From Lactobacillus xujianguonis (GTDB lineage Bacteria > Bacillota > Bacilli > Lactobacillales > Lactobacillaceae): 64,000 bases of DNA. Positions 36,035 through 44,780 of the stretch are shown here, piece after piece. Both the position numbers and the translations under genes were made by a program. The stretch covers positions 62,001-126,000 of the forward strand of contig NZ_ML136871.1 of NCBI RefSeq assembly GCF_004009905.1, written 5' to 3'. How positions within the stretch are numbered: position 1 is the first letter of the stretch; the number at the start of each line of letters is the position of its first letter. The notes under the pieces were generated by a model, which made no database searches, was not told the origin of the DNA, and saw only the letters and a program-made list of their open reading frames with translations.

Positions 36035-36403
36035 TTATTTTCTCCTTCTAAAATTAAAATCAACTTCCACATGGTGAGCAGGATCAATATAATGACCCAT
36101 ATTTTGTAACAAGTTGAATTGTTTTTTATACAAAAAGGACACAATCGAATTCTCGAAAGTGTCCATATTTACTTGATTAGTAGTTGGATAACAAATTTTT
36201 ATTTGAATTTCTTGATCAAATTCTGTATTTCTATCGCTCCCGTAAGTTATAGGAGAAGTGCGTATTTCAGATACCGACAATAGCACTTCATCAGGTTTAA
36301 TTTTGATTAATGAACTGTTAGGGATACTAAAAGGATATGCACGTTTTAAATACTTAATGCCAGAAGCATTAAGTAATTGTGCTACTTCAAATACAACACT
36401 CAT
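36035..36403 (-). CDS. Tail terminator/completion protein (DUF806-like)
   Basis: 122 aa, in the usual slot between the HK97-gp10-like gene and the major tail protein. Pattern VLLSVSEIRTSPITYGSD..FDQEIQIKICYP is that of DUF806 proteins, thought to cap the tail tube and join it to the head. Confidence 0.78.
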   Translation of the reverse strand: MSVVFEVAQLLNASGIKYLKRAYPFSIPNSSLIKIKPDEVLLSVSEIRTSPITYGSDRNTEFDQEIQIKICYPTTNQVNMDTFENSIVSFLYKKQFNLLQNMGHYIDPAHHVEVDFNFRRRK

Positions 36404-36864
36404 AAGCCCATACCTCTTAATTCTCTAGCTTCTGCTTCAAGCATTGCATTTTTAGCTTCAGTTTGAGCTTTTTCAATAAAATGCATGTTCTTGACTTCCT
36501 TTTGACTCATCCCTGCCGTCCCATTATTAACAAAACGGGCAACCATCGCTTGATATTTACTATCAAAACCGACAGAAGTGTTACCAGATTTCAATTTATC
36601 AGCAGTAAAGCCTGGCACATAAGTAATTGATTCTCGTAAGTGTTTAGTTTTACGAGTTTTTTTGCCATGCAATTGGTTATTATGTCCAACCGATCTACCA
36701 CCGTTATCATAGTTTTCACTACTCATTGGAGTGGTTTGCTTTAGCTTTTCAGCAAAAACTTTAGCACCAGCACCAGTAACTCTTGCTTTTTGATCTGGAG
36801 TTAACTCCACAGACTTAGCGATTTTCTGATACCAGTCCATCAATTGCTCATCTAAATCAGGCAT
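36400..36864 (-). CDS. HK97 gp10-like head-tail joining protein
   Basis: 154 aa from MPDLDEQLMDWYQK; an earlier in-frame ATG would overlap the upstream gene by 77 bases. LTPDQKARVTGAGAKVFAEKLKQTTP and later HLRESITYVPG..VGFDSKYQAMVARFVNNGT are typical of gp10-family neck proteins. Overlaps the head-closure gene by 8 bases. Confidence 0.82.
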   Translation of the reverse strand: MPDLDEQLMDWYQKIAKSVELTPDQKARVTGAGAKVFAEKLKQTTPMSSENYDNGGRSVGHNNQLHGKKTRKTKHLRESITYVPGFTADKLKSGNTSVGFDSKYQAMVARFVNNGTAGMSQKEVKNMHFIEKAQTEAKNAMLEAEARELRGMGL

Positions 36865-37210
36865 TTTGGTCACCAACTTTAGAGAGAGTGATCTGGTCAT
36901 AAGCAGTCTGGTTTCTAAAAGAATCAAGCTCAATATGAGTAACCTTATAAATTTGGTTACCTAATTGAGCATGAGTAATTCCTTCATAACTACTGCGATG
37001 ATGGCAAATAACAATGAAATTGTCACTACCAATTCCTGCCATTTGAAGCACTTGGCCAGTGGATAAATGCCAACGTCCACAGAGTGTTACGTGACCAATC
37101 GGCACAAAAGTATTATTTAACGCACCATTAATGTCATAATCTTGATCATTGATAGTACCAAATTGGATCTTTTGTGTTAATCGATCAGGATTCTGCAGTT
37201 GTACCATCAT
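36857..37210 (-). CDS. Head closure protein (SPP1 gp16-like)
   Basis: About 117 aa; QNPDRLTQKIQFGT..WHLSTGQVLQMAGIGSDNFIVICHHRSSYEGITH is the head-closure pattern that plugs the portal after packaging. GAGGTGAGTG before tandem ATGs decides the start only to within one codon. Confidence 0.8.
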   Translation of the reverse strand: MMVQLQNPDRLTQKIQFGTINDQDYDINGALNNTFVPIGHVTLCGRWHLSTGQVLQMAGIGSDNFIVICHHRSSYEGITHAQLGNQIYKVTHIELDSFRNQTAYDQITLSKVGDQNA

Positions 37211-37526
37211 CACTCACCTCGCTTTCATCATATGATCCGCGTAACTGGCCAATAATTGATTTAGCTGTAGTGCTAGCTGTGGCAGTTGAAGGGTGATTAA
37301 ACCAGTTTGCTGCAATTGCAAAGCAGGCTAACTTATAAAGCGGTAAAATATCATCCCGTTTGTAAAAATCAATATTATCTTGACCAATTGCGCCTTGAAC
37401 ATAATTTTCTGCTCCAATCAAAGCAGATTTCATACGCAACAAAATTTGATCATCAAGTAAATCATCATCGGGCAAGTAGCCTAATGTTCTTTTAAATTCG
37501 TCATCGACTTTTAAAAAAGTGGTCAT
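37185..37526 (-). CDS. Head-tail connector (gp6/gp15-like)
   Basis: 113 aa helical protein (VDDEFKRTLGYLPDDDLLDDQILLRMKSALIGAENYVQGAIG) of the phage gp6-like connector family, with an acidic tail. Sits right after the capsid gene, as expected for the adaptor ring below the portal. Confidence 0.82.
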   Translation of the reverse strand: MTTFLKVDDEFKRTLGYLPDDDLLDDQILLRMKSALIGAENYVQGAIGQDNIDFYKRDDILPLYKLACFAIAANWFNHPSTATASTTAKSIIGQLRGSYDESEVSDDGTTAES

Positions 37527-37546
37527 AATTGATCACTTCCTATCTA

Positions 37547-38797
37547 TTACTTACCTAATGCAGCGGTACCAGTAGATTTATTATCAGTATCAGCGGTACC
37601 CTTGGTTTGATCAGCCACAGTCTTAAATGAACCAACAACGTAAGCACCATCATCAATAAGTTCAACATCAAAACGGTCAATGAAGCGGATCTTAGTTAAA
37701 TCATGTTCGAATGCTCCGGCACCAATATTAGTTGATACAACTGACATCTTTTGACGGTCATATAAAGTAATAGCTTGCTTAAAGTCACCAAAGTAAAGTG
37801 GGTGATTACCTGAAACATCTGGTAACCACTTATCAGCAATAACTTGAACTGGCTTACCATCAATCAACTTTCTATCAGCTTGAGTAACATCAGGTTGAAG
37901 CAAGTAATCACCATTAGCATCCTTAATCTTGGAAAGTACATTGTAACCAGATTGGTTAGTTAACCAAGTTGAGCTATTTTCAATCATTGGATCAAGAGTG
38001 TTGTTAGAAATATCCTTGATGTCATCAAACTTAGTAATAGAAGCCTTCTTTGGTACCTTCTTATCCTTACCATTGTTCAATACTTCAAGAATCTTGGTGT
38101 TACGAGTAATAACATCCTTCTTAGCTGCCCAATCCATTAACCAACCCAAGATATTTTCTGCGGTATCTTGCAATAAGGTGTTAGTTACAGTAGTAATACC
38201 TGCATAACGGTGAACTGCATACTTGATAAGAGTTAATTCTGGATCATCGTTGTCACCAATTGCTGCAGTTTCATCATCTAAATCAGCTAATGGCTTGATG
38301 TCTTTAATCTTTTCATAAACACGTGAGCCAGTTGGTACTGTAACATTGTCAACGTTAACAATACTTTCTAATGAGTTAAATGAACGAACAAGTTTATGAA
38401 TGGCAGTTTGAACATCCACAGGAATAGTTAAGCCTGCATTAGAACCAGTAGTTTCTGAACCTTCAGGAACAATGCCGGAAGTAACCATATTAGTAAAGTC
38501 CTTAACAAAAGCATCTCTAATTTCTGTAGCCTTCTTTTTTGCCACCTTTTGTTCAGTTGGTAAGACGGGCTTCTTAGGTGTCTTTTGATTTGCTCTAGCA
38601 TCATCTAAAGTTCGTTTAGCAATATCGCGAATTTTCTTTGCCTTTTCTAAATCGTTGTATAACTTAGTAGTTTCTTCATCTGAATAGGCTTTAGGGTCGT
38701 TAACAAGCTTAACTGACATTTCTTGTTGCTTGTTTTGCAATTCTTCGACCTTAGCGCCTGCCTTTTCAAAATTATCTTGTAAAGCGTTAATATCCAT
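37547..38797 (-). CDS. Major capsid protein, HK97 fold
   Basis: 416 aa. Residues about 1-100 are a Lys/Glu-rich coiled-coil delta (scaffolding) domain that the adjacent protease would remove. The mature HK97-fold part begins near 110 (SETTGSNAGLTIPVDVQTAIHKLV) and contains the E-loop/P-domain segments (VPTGSRVYEKIKDI, TLLQDTAENILGWLMDW). GGAGGAAAATA precedes the ATG. Confidence 0.92.
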   Translation of the reverse strand: MDINALQDNFEKAGAKVEELQNKQQEMSVKLVNDPKAYSDEETTKLYNDLEKAKKIRDIAKRTLDDARANQKTPKKPVLPTEQKVAKKKATEIRDAFVKDFTNMVTSGIVPEGSETTGSNAGLTIPVDVQTAIHKLVRSFNSLESIVNVDNVTVPTGSRVYEKIKDIKPLADLDDETAAIGDNDDPELTLIKYAVHRYAGITTVTNTLLQDTAENILGWLMDWAAKKDVITRNTKILEVLNNGKDKKVPKKASITKFDDIKDISNNTLDPMIENSSTWLTNQSGYNVLSKIKDANGDYLLQPDVTQADRKLIDGKPVQVIADKWLPDVSGNHPLYFGDFKQAITLYDRQKMSVVSTNIGAGAFEHDLTKIRFIDRFDVELIDDGAYVVGSFKTVADQTKGTADTDNKSTGTAALGK

Positions 38798-39540
38798 TAT
38801 TTTCCTCCAAACAAAAGACCGAGCTTGTGATTTACAAGTTCGGTCTTAGTAATTTTCTTATTTGTATTTTCCTGGGTGGGTTTATCGACATCATTGGTCT
38901 TTTGACTTTCAATAAATGCTTTAAGCTTTTCGATCATATCATCTTTAAGATGTGGAATTGGAATAGCTGCATTAACAAAAGCAGGCTCTTGGACTTGATC
39001 AGATCTAGTATCATCAAATTCCATTAATCCATCAGCAAAGCCATTCTTAACAGCTGTTTCAGCATTCATCCAAGTCGTTTTTTGCATTAGTTGATAAATG
39101 TCTTCTTTAGATTTACCAGTTTTAGCAACATAGGCATTAACAATATTTTGATCTAGTTCATCAAGAGCTTGAGCAGTACTCTGCATATCTGTGGAAGTTC
39201 CTTGATTACCACCACTAGCCCTATGAATCATCATCATAGCCATTGGTGACATCAAAACCTTATCAGCACTCATTGCTACAAAAGAACCGGCAGAATCAGC
39301 TTCACCAACAATGTGAGCTTCAATTTTACCTGAATATTCCTTCAAAGCCGTGTACATTTCAGCACCAGATGATGTGTAACCACCTGGACTATTAATTTCA
39401 AGTACTACATCATCACCGCCAGCATCCTTCAAATCCTTAGCAAGCTTGCTTGGATAAGCATAAGAATCAGCACCAAACATAGTCATAAATTCACCAGTTT
39501 GATCATCGATAATTGGACCTTTAATTGCGATTTTCTTCAT
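38797..39540 (-). CDS. ClpP-like prohead protease
   Basis: 247 aa serine peptidase of the S14 type used by phages to mature the prohead. VVLEINSPGGYTSSGAEMY, EADSAGSFVAM (catalytic Ser) and MMMIHRASGG (catalytic His) are present. The C-terminal helical tail likely binds the capsid delta domain. Overlaps the portal gene by 20 bases. Confidence 0.92.
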   Translation of the reverse strand: MKKIAIKGPIIDDQTGEFMTMFGADSYAYPSKLAKDLKDAGGDDVVLEINSPGGYTSSGAEMYTALKEYSGKIEAHIVGEADSAGSFVAMSADKVLMSPMAMMMIHRASGGNQGTSTDMQSTAQALDELDQNIVNAYVAKTGKSKEDIYQLMQKTTWMNAETAVKNGFADGLMEFDDTRSDQVQEPAFVNAAIPIPHLKDDMIEKLKAFIESQKTNDVDKPTQENTNKKITKTELVNHKLGLLFGGK

Positions 39541-40663
39541 TTACTTCACCTCCTTCAATTTGAGCTTTTGGCAAATTCTTTGGTAAATAACCTATTTGCT
39601 GTAAAACATACGTTGCTTGATTCATAGCAATTGCATTATTTTTAGCAAGAGTTCCAATCGTATCAGCAAAAGCATCACCAGTAGCATCAATCACTGGTCT
39701 AATATCTGCTTTAACTTCAACATGCAATTTAGTATTTAACTCACTAGTAATTGCATTAACATAGCGTTTTAATGCCTTAGCATATTGACCACCCATCATG
39801 GCAATTGATGATTGTTGGTCACCTTGACCGTTAATAATTGAGTCAGGAACACCAAAGACTTTAGCAATTTGTTTCCCTGTCCAATCAGCTTGAGAGAGTA
39901 GTTTGGCAACATCACTTTTAACTTCAAGGGGTTGATAAGTCTCCAAATCATCTAAAACAATTGGACCATTATCAGAGCTATTAACTTGACGCGTAAATTC
40001 ACGTGATCTAGCTGATTTTTTCTTCCAGTTAAGCAATCCACCACCTTGAACAGTCAAAATGCCTGGTGCTTCCACAGACTTGTTAAGAGAGTTGAGAGTT
40101 AAACGATTGCTTGCATTCTTAATTTCAAACTCATCTTTGAGTGCTGTCAGTGGAGAAAAACCAGTCTTACCACCTGTTTTAGACAGCAACTTAAAATGTA
40201 AAACATTGGCTTGTGGCACGTTATACATTGGTCCAATATCCGGTTCATCAAAATCGATATCGTAAACCAAACCGGAACCATCATCTAAAAGCTGAGGTTG
40301 TACTTGTGACGGTCTTAAATATTCCCATTTCAAGTCCACACCATTTACATTTTTCCAGCGGAAGACATAAGCATTACCGGTTAAAAGTAATTGCGCTGCT
40401 TCTGCTAACCAAAACGCATAACCATTAGTTGTTGAATCCGGCTGATTGATCAAATTCTGCATACGATTAGTAGCAGCTTGATATTTTGTACCTGCAATAT
40501 CACTAGCTAATTGCCAAACAATTGAGTAAAGGTCAGAATTCTGCAATGCCTTATCTGCAGAAACATAGCCGTCTTTTTTACCAGTTAGAAAATTAACAAT
40601 ATCTGTATCTTCACTAATGGAATAAGCCATGGGAGTTTGCGAATGTATTTTAAATAGGGGCAA
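39521..40663 (-). CDS. Portal protein, HK97 family
   Basis: 380 aa of the HK97-type portal family (LWQLASDIAGTKYQA-like start, LLTGNAYVFRWKN, IAKVFGVPDSIINGQGDQQSSIAMM). Forms the 12-mer DNA gate. The start is TTG with a GGAGGTGATTAATA ribosome site. Confidence 0.9.
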   Translation of the reverse strand: MPLFKIHSQTPMAYSISEDTDIVNFLTGKKDGYVSADKALQNSDLYSIVWQLASDIAGTKYQAATNRMQNLINQPDSTTNGYAFWLAEAAQLLLTGNAYVFRWKNVNGVDLKWEYLRPSQVQPQLLDDGSGLVYDIDFDEPDIGPMYNVPQANVLHFKLLSKTGGKTGFSPLTALKDEFEIKNASNRLTLNSLNKSVEAPGILTVQGGGLLNWKKKSARSREFTRQVNSSDNGPIVLDDLETYQPLEVKSDVAKLLSQADWTGKQIAKVFGVPDSIINGQGDQQSSIAMMGGQYAKALKRYVNAITSELNTKLHVEVKADIRPVIDATGDAFADTIGTLAKNNAIAMNQATYVLQQIGYLPKNLPKAQIEGGEVNEENRN

Positions 40664-40665
40664 TA

Positions 40666-40860
40666 TTAATCACCTCCCCTCTTACTTGATGCGGAAGGTA
40701 AATCAATTAACAAACCGGAAAGGATTAATACAATTCCTAAACCAACTAATCCTGCAATTAAATTCCATAAAAATAAGGCTCCGACAATACAGCCGAAACC
40801 TAAAATATAAAGTAATAAATCCAAGATTTGCCAAATGTATTTAATTAGTTTCATTGTCAT
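40666..40860 (-). CDS. Small membrane protein (DUF1056-like)
   Basis: 64 aa from MTMKLIKYIWQILD (GGAGG eight bases upstream); two hydrophobic helices (LLLYILGFGCIVGALFLW, LVGLGIVLILSGLLI). Proteins of this kind occur between terminase and portal in lactococcal and lactobacillal siphophages; role unknown. Confidence 0.7.
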   Translation of the reverse strand: MTMKLIKYIWQILDLLLYILGFGCIVGALFLWNLIAGLVGLGIVLILSGLLIDLPSASSKRGGD

Positions 40861-42745
40861 CATTTTCACCTCCCAAAAGCCCTGAATCAGGATTGTTAAA
40901 CCAATCAAGGACCTGTTGTTGTGTCATTCTTTCAACTTCTGTAGATTTATCATTGATAATTCCATAGTCTTCAAAGTGATACATCCCTTGATAAAAGGCA
41001 TCGATCAAAGCATCCACAGCATCAATCTTCAAAGTAGCTTTATCCTTATCTACTTGAATACCAATTTTGTCCTCTTTAATCACTGCATTTAAAAGAGCCT
41101 TTTCTAGGATTGGATCCTTAAAGCGTGTGATCTTGCTAGTGGCAAAGCTTTCTTGTAAAAACTTCGTTGGATTAGCAAGTTCACTCGTTCTTTGTGCAAT
41201 ATCTTGAATTAACCAACCTGTATTAGCATTAAGCGATTCAGTAATGTTCTTAACTTGATAAGATCCAAAACGATCATATCCAAAAAAGACGACTTTCAAA
41301 TTATGTTTTTGAACATAATCTAAGAGCCATCTATATACTTGTTCTGGATTAATAATCCCTTGTGGGTGTGCTGTAATCGTGCAATATTCCGGATAAGTTC
41401 GATAAGCAATACCATCTTGCTTTTCTTTAGCTTCAATTGATCCAGCTTGTTGCCATGGGATAAAACTATGCTGTGCAATATGCCAACGAGGTTCACCCGT
41501 TTTTTCATCTTGATAAGGATAGACAAAACCAATTGAAGTATTATCACTGAACATCGAATAGTCAAAACCAATGTAAACCTGTCTGCCATCAATCTTGAAA
41601 TCATCATCAATGGCATTTTCAACATCTTTCAAGTTCAAATAACTAGCGGTTGATTGTTTCAACCATAAATTTAAATTCTTATTTTGAAATTTGTGAAGCG
41701 TATTAGTAAGCATAGCTTGATCACGCTGTTTAACTAAATTTTCAGTTCTCCGTTTATGTTCTTCATCAGATAAACCAATTAAAGGATTAGATTTTTCCCA
41801 TGTTTCAGGCTTAAAAGTTTCATCTAAATCATCCTGTGCCCACACCAAGCAGAGAGAGTTATCACCTTCACGGTCATAATCTTTTTCCATGATGTGTTGT
41901 AAAGTGATTTGCTCTTGGTGAAATGGACTAGTTGGATCAGGATAAGCCGAACTAATTTTGATAAATTGGTGGTATGGAATAACCTGTGCTTGACCGTCTG
42001 TAATGTCTGACATTCGATCATAAGTATCTAAGGCACCAGTTTCATCATAAATAGCCAAAACGTTGTGAGTTGAATCGTACCTATCAGCTTCATAACTGAT
42101 CTTCCACACCTTGTTGTTAGTTTTCTTTCCAATCAATTGATTAGTTTGTAAATCTAATCTGGCATCCTCAGCTAAAGATTTAAATGGCTCAATCTTAATT
42201 ACTGCTTCAAGCATTTTCCTTACATAACCAAATAATTTAGTAGACTGGTCACTTGTATTAGCAGTAACTAAAAAGTCTTTGTTAGTATAGTTAAGCGTAT
42301 CAATTAATACAGCCTTACACATTTGTATCCCAGCAATTTGAGTCTTACCTTGAGCACGACCAACTGAAATGTGGATGTCAGTAAATCTGCGTTCACCATT
42401 AGCATCTTTCCAGCCGTTAATCATAGCAAGAACAAATTTCTGCCAGCCCATGAGTGGAAGTGGTTTATGTAAGTCAACATCAGGAACAATGGAAGCAAAC
42501 TTAAAAGTCATTTGAACTTCTTTTACATCGTAATGATATGGAAAATCAGATGTATTTTGTCGTCTTAAATCGCAAAGATTTCTAAAACAAGCTAATTTTG
42601 TTAAATAGCCTGCCATTTTTCTACCATCTAAAACATCAAAGCAATACTTAGTTGCATCATCGTTGTATTTTAATCGGATCTCATTCCAGTTAATTGACTG
42701 ATACGCACCTTCAACATCATGTGTTTGAGTTAAGTCAATTTTCAT
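40841..42745 (-). CDS. Terminase large subunit
   Basis: 634 aa packaging motor. N-terminal ATPase: Walker A ISVGRAQGKTQIAG near residue 110, Walker B NVLAIYDETGA near 230. C-terminal RNase H-like nuclease: YIGFDYSMFSD near 390 and downstream Asp residues. GGAGG 11 bases before ATG at 42745 supports that start over the in-frame GTG upstream. Separated from the small subunit by two small genes and a structured untranslated stretch. Confidence 0.93.
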   Translation of the reverse strand: MKIDLTQTHDVEGAYQSINWNEIRLKYNDDATKYCFDVLDGRKMAGYLTKLACFRNLCDLRRQNTSDFPYHYDVKEVQMTFKFASIVPDVDLHKPLPLMGWQKFVLAMINGWKDANGERRFTDIHISVGRAQGKTQIAGIQMCKAVLIDTLNYTNKDFLVTANTSDQSTKLFGYVRKMLEAVIKIEPFKSLAEDARLDLQTNQLIGKKTNNKVWKISYEADRYDSTHNVLAIYDETGALDTYDRMSDITDGQAQVIPYHQFIKISSAYPDPTSPFHQEQITLQHIMEKDYDREGDNSLCLVWAQDDLDETFKPETWEKSNPLIGLSDEEHKRRTENLVKQRDQAMLTNTLHKFQNKNLNLWLKQSTASYLNLKDVENAIDDDFKIDGRQVYIGFDYSMFSDNTSIGFVYPYQDEKTGEPRWHIAQHSFIPWQQAGSIEAKEKQDGIAYRTYPEYCTITAHPQGIINPEQVYRWLLDYVQKHNLKVVFFGYDRFGSYQVKNITESLNANTGWLIQDIAQRTSELANPTKFLQESFATSKITRFKDPILEKALLNAVIKEDKIGIQVDKDKATLKIDAVDALIDAFYQGMYHFEDYGIINDKSTEVERMTQQQVLDWFNNPDSGLLGGENDDNETN

Positions 42746-42785
42746 TGCATTTACCACCTCCTAGAAAATATAAATTAACAAAATA

Positions 42786-42932
42786 AGGGATTTGATCACA
42801 TTTTTCCGTGATCAAGTCCCTCTTTATTAACAAAAGTGGGGGTTTGTTAATAATCAAATTACAAAAATAGCCGTTTTTTTATAAATTGAAGTCATTTGTT
42901 AGCTTCAAAATATAAAAAATCGGCTATTTTTG
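42786..42932 (-). ncRNA. Structured untranslated region with three stacked hairpins between terminase genes
   Basis: H1 (42862-42932): 12-bp perfect CAAAAATAGCCG/CGGCTATTTTTG arms enclosing a longer AT stem. H2 (42826-42851): ATTAACAAA/TTTGTTAAT around a G5 loop. H3 (42786-42821): 14-bp AGGGATTTGATCAC/GTGATCAAGTCCCT. On the minus strand H3 is followed by TTATTTTG, so it can act as a terminator or attenuator for terL. It could also be a stable small RNA; not resolvable here. Confidence 0.45.
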
Positions 42933-42933
42933 A

Positions 42934-43089
42934 TTATTTGTTTTCCATTAAAAATTTAAGTGCCATTGCAGTTTGAGTTTTTGTAAATCCTTTCCAGATT
43001 GGAAAGTTCTTTGACATATATGACATAAAATTCCAAGTTAAATCTTCTTTTCTAACCCATTTTCCATGACCAAATTTGTAATACATCAT
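42934..43089 (-). CDS. 51-aa protein in the terminase gap
   Basis: MMYYKFGHGKWVRKEDLTW start, then SKNFPIWKGFTKTQTAMALKFLMENK. AAGGGAAAAG precedes the tandem ATG. The Trp/Lys-rich compact layout suggests a small nucleic-acid or protein binder; family not recognised. Its stop lies two bases before hairpin H1. Confidence 0.5.
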   Translation of the reverse strand: MMYYKFGHGKWVRKEDLTWNFMSYMSKNFPIWKGFTKTQTAMALKFLMENK

Positions 43090-43162
43090 AAATCTTTTCC
43101 CTTTTGAATTAATACAAACAAAATAATAAGGAGAAAAATTGAACCTATTAATTGACCCATTG

Positions 43163-43345
43163 CTACATACCTAAAGTGTTTAATGCCCAATAAATTAAAC
43201 ATAATGAAATAGTTCTACCAACTAAACCCAGAATTATATGACCAGCTATTTCATATCCATCTCTAGTATTTGCACGTTCAATTGCTGCAGCAACATTCCA
43301 CAAATAAAGCCATACCAAAAATACTATTGCCAATAATCTAATCAT
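43163..43345 (-). CDS. 60-aa two-helix membrane protein in the terminase gap
   Basis: Hydrophobic N-terminus (MIRLLAIVFLVWLYLWNVAAAI), short polar loop (ERANTRDGYE), second helix (AGHIILGLVGRTISLCLIYWAL). Overlaps the terS stop by 4 bases, so it is co-translated with packaging genes. An unrecognised membrane moron at an unusual position. Confidence 0.55.
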   Translation of the reverse strand: MIRLLAIVFLVWLYLWNVAAAIERANTRDGYEIAGHIILGLVGRTISLCLIYWALNTLGM

Positions 43346-43791
43346 CCGAAAAACTCCTTTAAACTTTCTTTAGCTGACTTCTTTTTGCCTGCTGGTGCCT
43401 TCAAATCGAGCATCTCCGAACGTGCTTTAGGACTTAAGCCTAATTCCCTTCCAATTGCATTAAGTTTTGAGAGAGAGTCTGACATCATCTGATAAGCAGG
43501 ATTCTTTTTATAGCCCTGAAAGTCCTTGCTGACTACTTTCCCATCCACAGGTGAGAGAGACGTTTTGTAAATTACTTGTTGAATTCCGTGTTCCTGAAGG
43601 TCTTGAAATGCTATTCGATAAACATCATAAGCCGAACAATATTGCTGCAATAAATACTCGTCTGCCCTTAAAATCTTGTCATTTTTATTAAGGTAAGTAG
43701 CAAGCTTTGGATACAATCTTTTGCCGTATTCTCCAAGCCATTTCGGTGCTTGATTAGGTACGTTCGGCTTTGATAGATCAACTTTCGTCAT
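43342..43791 (-). CDS. Terminase small subunit (P27 family)
   Basis: 149 aa from MTKVDLSKPNVPNQAPKWLGE; GGGGG ribosome site six to ten bases upstream favours this ATG over one 18 bases earlier. The P27-type pattern is LYPKLATYLNKNDKILRADEYLLQQYCSAYDVY and LGLSPKARSEM. It recognises cos DNA for packaging. Confidence 0.88.
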   Translation of the reverse strand: MTKVDLSKPNVPNQAPKWLGEYGKRLYPKLATYLNKNDKILRADEYLLQQYCSAYDVYRIAFQDLQEHGIQQVIYKTSLSPVDGKVVSKDFQGYKKNPAYQMMSDSLSKLNAIGRELGLSPKARSEMLDLKAPAGKKKSAKESLKEFFG

Positions 43792-43834
43792 TTTTCGACC
43801 CCCTTTCAAAAATTCTCAAAAAATGTCTTTTGAC

Positions 43835-43890
43835 ACGAGCAAACGGCACTGATGCGGCTCCCTAGTGCCCAAAACGAGGGCGGGGCCAAT
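43835..43890. other. Candidate cos packaging site
   Basis: A short GC-rich island (GCACTGATGCGGCTCCC, then GAGGGCGGGGCC) in AT-rich DNA, between the HNH nuclease and terS where cos sites of HK97-like Gram-positive phages lie. The exact staggered cut cannot be deduced from sequence. Confidence 0.5.
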
Positions 43891-43947
43891 TTTATTTATA
43901 GTCATGTGTAATCATACGTGACTAATTTAAAATCGCTTAGAAGCCAA

Positions 43948-44493
43948 TTATGGGTGCTTAAACTCATGATTATTTTTTAATTTAGCCGCCAAGTTAGCAA
44001 TCAGTTTTACATCAGTTATTGGCGGATTATCTGTTGGTTTGCCATGTAATCCTGTGCCATAGTATTGCTCTTCAAATCTTGTCTTCCAGTAGTGACAAGT
44101 TTGACAACAAGTCACAAGATTATTCAGTTCCTTCATATGATCAGGGAGCCTTTCAACTGGTAGCACGTGATCAATAATGTTACCTTCACTAACTCGTCCT
44201 AATGCCTTGCAATATTGGCACAAATGATAGTCACGTTTTAAGATGATATTCCGCATCGTTTTCCACTGACGAGAGTGATAGAACTTGTTCTGTTTCTGCT
44301 TAACAGGATTACGATAGCGAGTGATGTGATTGTACTTCCATTGTGATTGTTTGTTTTGCTTATGATGCAATCGATAAAATTCATTACGTTCTTGCAATTT
44401 CTTTTCATGTTCAATGTGCTTTTGGCAATAATGGTTTGGCATCATGGCAAACGCATGGCAGTTTGGATAACGACATCTGCGAACTCGTGGCAT
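43948..44493 (-). CDS. HNH endonuclease
   Basis: 181 aa. Cys/His-rich N-terminus (CRYPNCHAFAMMPNHYCQKH), then the HNH core CQYCKALGRVSEGNIIDHVLPVE..LNNLVTCCQTCH with the catalytic DH and N. HNH proteins next to terS stimulate cos cleavage in HK97-like phages. AAAGGAG precedes the ATG. Confidence 0.92.
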   Translation of the reverse strand: MPRVRRCRYPNCHAFAMMPNHYCQKHIEHEKKLQERNEFYRLHHKQNKQSQWKYNHITRYRNPVKQKQNKFYHSRQWKTMRNIILKRDYHLCQYCKALGRVSEGNIIDHVLPVERLPDHMKELNNLVTCCQTCHYWKTRFEEQYYGTGLHGKPTDNPPITDVKLIANLAAKLKNNHEFKHP

Positions 44494-44517
44494 TGGCTAA
44501 CTCCTTTCATTAATTTA

Positions 44518-44588
44518 CATAGACACTAAGATTCGAACTTAGATCAACAGTTTTGGAGACTGCTATGCTACCGTTGCACCATGTCTAT
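44518..44588 (-). tRNA. tRNA-Trp (anticodon CCA)
   Basis: 71-nt cloverleaf, CCA end not encoded: acceptor ATAGACA/TGTCTAT, D-arm GTGC/GCAT with GG in the loop, anticodon arm GCAGT-CTCCAAA-ACTGT, 4-base variable loop, T-arm CTAAG-TTCGAAT-CTTAG, discriminator G. All stems pair (two G-U). Phage-encoded, at the head of the late operon. Confidence 0.88.
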
Positions 44589-44590
44589 AA

Positions 44591-44625
44591 AAAAGCAGAT
44601 TGTGTTTCCATAACAATCTGCTTTT
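44591..44625. terminator. Hairpin with T tail beside the tRNA
   Basis: Perfect 13-bp AAAAGCAGATTGT/ACAATCTGCTTTT arms. On the minus strand it is followed by TTTTTT, three bases before the tRNA 5' end; it could end early transcription or define a processed tRNA precursor. Confidence 0.6.
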
Positions 44626-44758
44626 ATTCTTGCCAGTATCAATTGATGTCTTTGACGAAATGGATAATTCCAATTCCAAACCTGACAAGTTTCATCAATC
44701 GCAAGTTGACCACAACAAATGAGAAAAAAGATTTTAAATTATACTCTTGCGATTGCCT

Positions 44759-44780
44759 ATCACACCATGTGGAATCGAAC
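44759..44780 (-). other. tRNA 3'-half-like fragment (T-arm plus acceptor strand)
   Basis: TGTGG-TTCGATT-CCACA (T-arm) followed by TGGTGTG on the minus strand has the form of a tRNA 3' end, but no matching 5' acceptor, D-arm or anticodon arm is found upstream. Read as a relic or mimic, not a gene. The rest of the ~400-bp span between the HNH gene and arpU shows only the tRNA and its hairpin. Confidence 0.4.
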
